Assembly (NCBI RefSeq): GCF_030272615.1
Contig: NC_081408.1
Span: forward strand, 198,674,841-198,738,840
Origin: Cryptomeria japonica
Taxonomy: Eukaryota > Streptophyta > Pinopsida > Cupressales > Cupressaceae
Direction: 5' to 3'
Length of the DNA: 64,000 nucleotides
In this document: in pieces, positions 57,791 to 64,000 of the stretch
How the letters are laid out: each line of letters starts with the position of its first letter
How positions within the stretch are numbered: position 1 is the first letter of the stretch
Position numbers and translations under genes: made by a program
The notes under the pieces: model-generated
Told to the model about the DNA's origin: nothing
The model's input: the letters and a program-made list of their open reading frames with translations, nothing else
The model's database searches: none

Positions 57791-60700
57791 TCCTATCTTG
57801 ATCCCTGTAACCGGTTCGTTACAATCTGATATAACTCCGCTAATGCAAAATTTATGTTGTTATAGAATCTCTCACTGTCCTTTAGTGTTACTTCTATCCT
57901 TTGGATTGTACCAGTGAGTATGTGCATTTTCTCTTCTGGTGTCTTAAGTCCTAGAACAAGAGCCTCATAAATCTTTTTTCTCAAAGAGATGAGGACATCT
58001 AGTTTAGGACCTAGTCTACATTTCAGTTCCTTTGCCGGTAATTTCTTGTTCTACTATTGATATGGAGTCTGATGAACCTATTTAGTTATCAACAATGTCA
58101 TTGATTTCCTCTTGTGCTTTGCTAATCTCAGTGTCTATGTCCTCTGTCAAAATGTTTGTCTTGCATGTATCTCTGTACAATTTCTTGAAGTCCAAAATTG
58201 TCTTGCCTAGTACTGGTAATAATGTATCTATATGTTCCTTACTCTTCTTTACTATCTCAAGGAATTTTTCCTTCTCTTTATTCATTTTCTCTCTGAAAGT
58301 CTCCTCATTGATTTGACCAATTGTTAGAAGATTGTCGGTTATGTATTTAGACAATGTGTCTAATTTGACTAAAGAATTTTTATTCTCTATGCTACACTTG
58401 GGTGTAATCATCTTAAAAATTGGTATGGTGTCAGCAATTTCCTTATATGCAAGTGCATTGCAATCAGTTATTTTCTTAATTGAATCAAGCAATACCTTTG
58501 TTACATTGATTGGCCAAAATTATGTTAGTGAAGAACCAGATGATTGACCAACTGTCTTAACAATCTGTAATCCTTTGGTGTGAGGAACTTCTTTGCTTAT
58601 GGTGACCTCTGGTAGATTAGTTTGAGTATGCATTTCTACAAGAAAGGGTTTAGGTTTCTCAGTTGATGCCGGTGGCATAATCTCTGGCTGAACCTTTAGC
58701 TCATCCTTCTTCTCTTATGATTTCTTAGTATGTACCTCAGTCTATTTCTTAGAGCTTTTCACTGCTAGTTTTTCTGATTGCGACTCTGTGTTTTCTACCG
58801 GTTTTTCTGTGTTTACCTCTGAAATGTCTACAACCAGTATCTCAACAGATTTTTCATTGCTATTAGTTATCGGTTGCTTAGTAGATACATCAGTATGCAC
58901 ACTAGTGTTATCTGCCTTTCCTGTATCTGGGGAAACAATTGCCTATTCAGTTTGTTGTTCAGTCCCCATTTCAATGTTTCCATCTGTATCCTCAATATTT
59001 ATCTCAACTGTAGTGTCTTCTACTGGTGGCTCAGTTGCCACATCTCTCTTCTCACTTGATTCCTTATCAACCACAATATTGACTTCTAGTGTGTCAATAT
59101 TCATTGTATACAACACCTCAGAATCAGGATTTGTGTCCTCATGTGTTGTCTCCATACTCTCTGTTGCTGGTGGTGTATCAACATTTATGACATTTGTAAC
59201 CGGTGGAGTATTAGAAGGAGGTGGGGGTAAGTTATATGTCACCTTTATACTCAGAGGACCACCTACCTTACCTTTACCCTTATCTTTGTCCTTTTGGTAG
59301 ACTTTAAAAGTATTTGGTCTCTTAAGCTCTTCTTGTTTCTCTTTCTCAACAAAGAATATATCCCACTTGTCTGCAGTTTCTTCTGATATCTCATTAACTC
59401 TGCTAGCCATTAGTGCTACATGTCAATGACCGGTTGAAAATAATATCCGGTTAGCCTCACTTATTAGTTCATCAATTTCTTCTGTTGATTTACTGGGTGA
59501 ACTGCAAGTAGTTTCTCTACCTTCATCTTTTTATCCAATTCAACAATTACAGTTCTACTTGCTTCTAACCTTCTATACAACTCATTGGGTAAATCATCTA
59601 CAACCTCAATCAAAAATTTCTTGTAGATATCCAAGTGTAGGATAACACTATTTTCTATGCTTTCCTTTACATCACTATTAAAAGTATCATACAACTTGCT
59701 AATGTTTGATAAGTTACCATTTTCAATTATCTCATTCAAAAGATTGTCAAGTGGAGGAACAACTTGTTTTTATTTCCTTTTCTTTGTGTTAACTTCTTTG
59801 TTGGAGGCCTAACTGCCTGTTGTTTTTGTCTTGTTCTCTTGGGTGCAGGAGAGGGTACTAGTGAGGGTTTTCTTTTCCTTACTACCCTTTTAAACTCTGC
59901 TAGTATTTCACTGCCAGAGGAGGTAGCAACCAGTGAAAGATGTGTTTCCGGTTGTAATCCTTCTAAGCCGCTCTCCTTAATACCAGTTTTATTCAATATG
60001 TCTTACTTGATTGCTTTTGCCTACCTTGTTCCTTTTCTAACTATTTGTTCAGTTTTCTTTATTCTTTTCTGTGATTGAATTTTGCTTTCAATTGTTTTAG
60101 CACTACCAAATATTTCTTTAGTTGGTTATCTAGGGGCTTCTAGAAGTTCTTTTGCATAAGTCTCTATTATGTTCTCATCAACCTCATAACCCATCTCTGT
60201 AACCCAAATAGTCCTCGGAACCACTGCCTCCATCCAGATTTCATCTTTCTTTATCACAAAGGATATCTCTTTTTGATATTTATCTACTATAGATTGAGAT
60301 AGCCTTTCTCTAATTTTCATTCTAGCCTTCAGTGTTTGAAAATGTTCATTTATGTTCTTTTCTCTATCATCTCCCATGCTGTTTAGCATGTCCGGAAGTT
60401 GTTTTCCTACCGGTATGTCAAAACCAAAATCCTTTCTACCGATACCGGGTACTTCCTTGGTAATATATAACATAAAACATACAAGTAGGTTGCCAAATAT
60501 GAATGTACCCTTCTTATCACCTTTGATCTTTCTTAGATTGTCTATCACTTCATCCTTCAACCATTCACATATGTCAATCTTTGCATTGTTGTTTACCATG
60601 TCATAGGCACTCTTGATACATAAGCTAGAAACATAGTTTGATCTATTGGTATGTGTAGCCTTGTATCCAAGAATCATGCTGATGAACCTTACATTGATAT

Positions 60701-61175
60701 CCTTTACATCGTTTACTCTCAAGGATCTCTTGTCAAAGGTTGCATCGGTTAGCGTCATTACAGTGTCATTTTAAACCTTTTTAGTCTTGCTAGGCTTGCT
60801 ACCGGTGGAAGGTAAGCCTGTCACTACCCTAACTACGTCTTTTGTTATCTTGTGAATAAAATCCAGCCAAAAGAACTCCCCATGAACTTTTCTTAACACA
60901 ATCCTTATAAAAAACTTTGGAAAATCAGGGATACTAAGAATCTCCACAAAACCTAGGGTTTCAACTATATTATGTTCCAGTTTTACATTTCCATTTATAT
61001 CACAAATTACTGTTCTATACATGTTCATAATCTCTTCAGCTCCTAGTTCTTCAATATGACAATGTATGTAAATTCTAGGATCCTCAGCATAAGCAACTCC
61101 TTTGGGTATTTTTGAAAAAGCTCCTAGGGTATAATCTTTCTTCGCAATTTCGAGAATAATTTTAAATACGGGCCT
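57791..61175 (-). pseudogene. Element IV ORF2: long protein of unknown function
   Basis: Truncated at its N-terminus by element V (coding resumes at PRPVFKIILEIAKKD). Conserved blocks: YIHCHIEELG near 61060, VHGEFFWLDFIHKITKD near 60870, TGLPSTG near 60810, MILGYKATHTNRSNY near 60670, FIFGNLLVCFMLYITKE near 60490. A stop lies near 60770. A basic segment (KRTRQKQQAVRPPTKK near 59830), a helical part (59739-59464), a long Thr/Val/Glu-rich disordered stretch (59410-58600) and a coiled C-terminus (58492-57791) follow with shifts and stops. No enzyme motif. The order matches element C, so the layout is a property of the family. Confidence 0.65.
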
Positions 61176-61955
61176 TGTTGGCAAATGCACACTCCAATGA
61201 GAAATTGTAGGTGATTGAAGGTTTTGTCATTGATGGCAACCTTGCAATTATATGATATTGGCAAGACAAATATACCAGCACCAACATCAACAAACTCTAC
61301 ACCGACACACAACACACCGACAGTGAAAGGAAGGATACCCAGGCCGACATAAATTTTGTTTATAATGTATTTTGTAATTAATTGTAAAATCATTGTAAGC
61401 CGACATGGCGAGTTGTAAAATGACTCATATATGTATGAAATCATTGTAGAACATTTTTTAATAAGGAGATAGGCGAAATTATGCAGACCTAATATGTGAA
61501 TTATAGGTTAAGGGTTTATGTATGTAGCAGAGCTTAAACCGGTACTGGATCTGGCATAGCAGATGCTAATCTGAAGCAGTACAAGACATTGGATTAATAA
61601 AATCCATTTTTGTAAGTCAGTGTGACTTCTTTTGTAATTGAGCAGTGAGCTCTAGGCACTTGGCCTTCCTGAATGTGTAGGCCCATATTGTAAAAGTAAT
61701 ATTCCCTTATTGGCCAGTAAGTGAAAATTGTGGGTCACAAATCCCACCAAGGTTTTTCCCACACCAGGTTTCCTCATTAAAATACCATGTTATGGTGTGC
61801 TTCTCATTTGGTTGTTGTTATTCCTGTTTACTATATTATTTCTAGTTTACCGGTACACAGTTTTAATATGCTTTTCATGTTTTAAGTTAAGTAAATTTAT
61901 TTACCAATTAGATACTAATTCACCCCCCCTCTCAGTATCTTTGGGAATCCTAACA
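61176..61955 (+). repeat. Element V 5' LTR
   Basis: 780 bp, TGTTGGCA..CCTAACA. Hairpins: AAGTC-AGTGT-GACTT (61614-61628), GAGC-AGTGA-GCTC (61640-61652), AGGC-ACTTG-GCCT (61654-61666), and GTGGG-TCACAAAT-CCCAC (61730-61747). Confidence 0.9.
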
Positions 61956-61957
61956 AT

Positions 61958-61969
61958 TGGTATCAGAGC
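61958..61969 (+). other. Primer-binding site of element V
   Basis: TGGTATCAGAGC, exact. Confidence 0.93.
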
Positions 61970-62026
61970 TTGGTCCTCTATTTTTAGAAGCCTAACAGCT
62001 TGAGGAAGATCTTGTCATTGGTAGAG

Positions 62027-62995
62027 ATGGAAAACTTGAGAAAACAATTGGAAACAACTCTTTTAGACTATGATGCAAAAAAGGTCAAGAATATCAAACT
62101 TGAAGATGATCTAAAGGCTGCTTAGGATATCATTCAAGCACTTCAAGAAAATCTTACCATTGCAAGAAATAAGAGAAGAGAACTTTGTGAAAAAATGCAG
62201 AATGAGAATGATGAAAAGGAAACTCTTAATGGTCTGGTAAACAAACTAAGACAAGAAAGCAGTACAACACAAAATGAGATGCAAGATATGACTATGAGAT
62301 TTTGTAAAGAAATTGAAGATAGAAAGAAAAATGAAGATGATCTGACTAGGAGACTGAATGATGCTGCAAATGAAAATATCAAACTCAGTCATGAGAATGA
62401 TATGCTAAAGACATATCTAACTCACTCAGAGCATGATAAAACTAAACTCATGAGATAGAAGGACCTCTTGGAAAATGAATTGGCTATTGCAAATCAACAC
62501 AAGGAGAAATTCAAGAGAAGTTCAGAAGAACTTGATGACATGCTGAAAAATCAGAAACCAAATGGTGATACAAATGGCCTTGGCTTTGAAGTTGGTGAAA
62601 GCTCCGGTACTGCAAATAATCATGATCATAGAAAACCGGTAAGGAAACCTACTACTTACAAATTGAATGGAAAATGCTTTAATTGTAACAAGTATGGTCA
62701 TAGAGAAAATCAATGTAGATCTAGAAATTATCAGAACACTAATGCACCCACCGATCAATGTTCTAAATGCAACAAAGTTGGTCATAATTCAGAAAATTGT
62801 AGAATGAATGTAAGATGCTATGTTTGTGGAAGATTTGGACACTTATCTAATCAATGCAGAACACACCCCGACATAGGATATGGGAAAGCTATTTAGAAAA
62901 ATAATGTGACTTGTTATGCCTGCAACAAGATTGGACATATTGCTAAATTTTGTAGAAGTAAGCCCTCACCAGAAATAACAAAGGTCCTAGTTTGA
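62027..62995 (+). pseudogene. Element V ORF1: coiled coil plus four intact zinc knuckles
   Basis: ATG at 62027; a single frame to TGA at 62993-62995 with only three stops (62123-62125, 62456-62458, 62894-62896). Residues 1-180 are a charged coiled coil. GDTNGLGFEVGES follows near 62560. Then come four CX2CX4HX4C knuckles: CFNCNKYGHRENQC, CSKCNKVGHNSENC, CYVCGRFGHLSNQC and CYACNKIGHIAKFC. About 322 codons. This is the best copy of ORF1 in the window and defines the family: coil, GD-GLGF motif, four knuckles. A gag-like packaging role is inferred. Confidence 0.8.
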
Positions 62996-63443
62996 AAGGT
63001 AAAGAAAAAGTTGAAGAAGTAAAGAAAGAATTCTCAAAATAATGGATCAAGAAGTTAGATCAGAATGTTGATGTGAATACTCCTCCACCGGTAGAACATA
63101 GTAACACTCCACTGGCAAGAGACTCTTCATCTAATTGAAGAAAATACTTTTGGGGGTTTAGCAACTAGATGAAAAAAATTCTATTATTCCCTCGGTTGAT
63201 GGTGAGAAGTTGAAATTACTTCTATACTGGCAGATGAGTTAAGTTGTGACTTAACTGACAAGCATTAAATGTGGTAGTTGGCAAAAATAACATTATAAAG
63301 CAAGTGTTTTGGCTCCTTTTTCATTCACCAAGCATTCAAATCTTCGAGAGCGCAAAAATTCTTGAGCGAAGGTATTCCAAGCAAAGAAGTGAAGAAATCT
63401 ATCAAATCATTCATCCTTAAGGCAGATTGAGGTATTTATAGCT

Positions 63444-64000
63444 ATGGCATCTTCATCCACTCTTGAATTTATTGCAAACCCTACTGTTGTTGAAGTTGTT
63501 AAGTGACCTAGACCCATTTTTCAGCTAGTTCCCAAAATTGCTAAGAAAGATGATAGCATAGGTGCATTCTCTTAAATCCCTAAAGGAGTAGTATATGCTG
63601 AAGACCCTATAATGTATATACATTGTCATATTGATGAACTAGGTGATGATGAAATTAAAAATATGTATAAGACTATAATCTATGATGAATCCAAAAATGT
63701 CAAACCTAAATATAAGATAGTAGAAACCTTAGGTTTCATTGAAATTCTTAGTATCCCGTATTTCCCCACGGATATCATAAGGATTGTGTTAAGAAGAGTA
63801 CATGGTGAATTCTTCTGGTTAGACTCTATTCACAAAATCACAAAAGAAGCAGTAAAAGCAGTAACAGGGTTACCCTCCACCGGCAATAGACCTGACAAAA
63901 CTAAGAAGGTCTCAAATGACTTAGTGACAAATCTAATCGGTGCAACATTTGATAAAAGATCTCTAAGGGTAAATGATATGAAGGATGCAAATATCAGATT
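63444..64000 (+). pseudogene. Element V ORF2, N-terminal part
   Basis: ATG at 63444 (MASSSTLEFIANPTVVEVV), with stops at 63504-63506 and 63573-63575, otherwise open to the window end. It shares YIHCHIDELG, VHGEFFWLDSIHKITKE and TGLPSTG with elements C and IV. Its start matches that of element C (MGSSSIPFFFANPILVEV), which supports both start codons. Function unknown. Confidence 0.7.

Larger units (their letters stand above)
56774..61175 (-). mobile_element. Element IV: LTR element with ORF2, 5' part outside the window
   Basis: 3' LTR 56774-57550, PPT 57551-57566, then ORF2 up to 61175 where element V cuts in. It belongs to the same LTR family as element V: the reverse complement of 56774-57550 aligns with 61176-61955. 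Its TSD left copy would be TTACG (56769-56773); the right copy is out of view. Confidence 0.85.
61176..64000 (+). mobile_element. Element V: LTR element inserted head-on in element IV, 3' part outside the window
   Basis: 5' LTR 61176-61955, PBS 61958-61969, ORF1 62027-62995, ORF2 from 63444. It is a close relative of element IV in opposite orientation. The left TSD copy would be GGCCT (61171-61175). Confidence 0.88.

Noticed and set aside
58788-59300. 170-codon plus-strand frame rich in S, T and V
   Set aside because: It is the antisense of the Thr/Val/Glu-rich part of element IV ORF2, which has the better-supported coding sense.
1-64000. Host genes, tRNA or rRNA genes
   Set aside because: I found no exon-intron structure, tRNA cloverleaf or rRNA segment that I could defend by reading.

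Overview
The window looks like intergenic DNA from a large, repeat-rich seed-plant genome. It is AT-rich, shows no host gene with exons, and about nine tenths of it is LTR retrotransposons inserted into one another. Nothing in the sequence fixes the species. A gymnosperm would fit the size and decay of the nests, but that is a guess. Nearly every reading frame is broken by stops or frameshifts, so most coding entries are given as pseudogenes. Element boundaries rest on LTR pairs, TG..CA ends, tRNA primer sites (PBS), polypurine tracts (PPT) and target-site duplications (TSD).

Nest 1 (1-18566). A decayed minus-strand reading frame of unknown function is split by element I (623-17951, plus strand), a large element without pol. 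It carries a coiled-coil/zinc-knuckle ORF1 and a long ORF2 of unknown function. Inside element I sits a short non-autonomous element with 327-bp LTRs (2445-12294, TSD GTTAA). Inside the 3' LTR of that one sits a complete but dead Ty1/copia element (4679-12273). Removing the inserts in order restores both split sequences.

18567-24633 is older, mostly unassigned DNA. It holds a degenerate tandem repeat of about 225 bp, a minus-strand copia remnant (19985-22930) split by a solo LTR (21559-22589, TSD CTTGG), and a short tandem array near 24.0 kb.

Nest 2 (24634-64000, running off the window). Minus-strand element A is entered by element B, whose 3' LTR is split by element C (28766-36659, TSD GGAAT), another ORF1/ORF2 element. 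Next comes a fragment of an A-type LTR entered by an Athila-like Ty3 element (38077 to beyond 56773) with gag, protease, RT, RNase H, integrase and an extra 3' ORF. Its 5' LTR holds a young Ty3-type element with only gag and protease (38339-46136, TSD GTATG). Its 3' LTR is entered by minus-strand element IV, and element IV's ORF2 is entered head-on by plus-strand element V.

Elements I, C, IV and V carry the same pair of genes (ORF1 and ORF2) and no enzymes. Their PBS and the sequence around the PPT match the copia element, in two cases over 32-33 identical bases, which suggests a copia lineage supplies the machinery in trans. Their LTRs also carry arrays of very small hairpins whose stems vary while the loops stay constant, one common hairpin, and an inverted repeat that brackets the PPT. 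Together with the unknown ORF2 protein these are the most interesting signals in the window.
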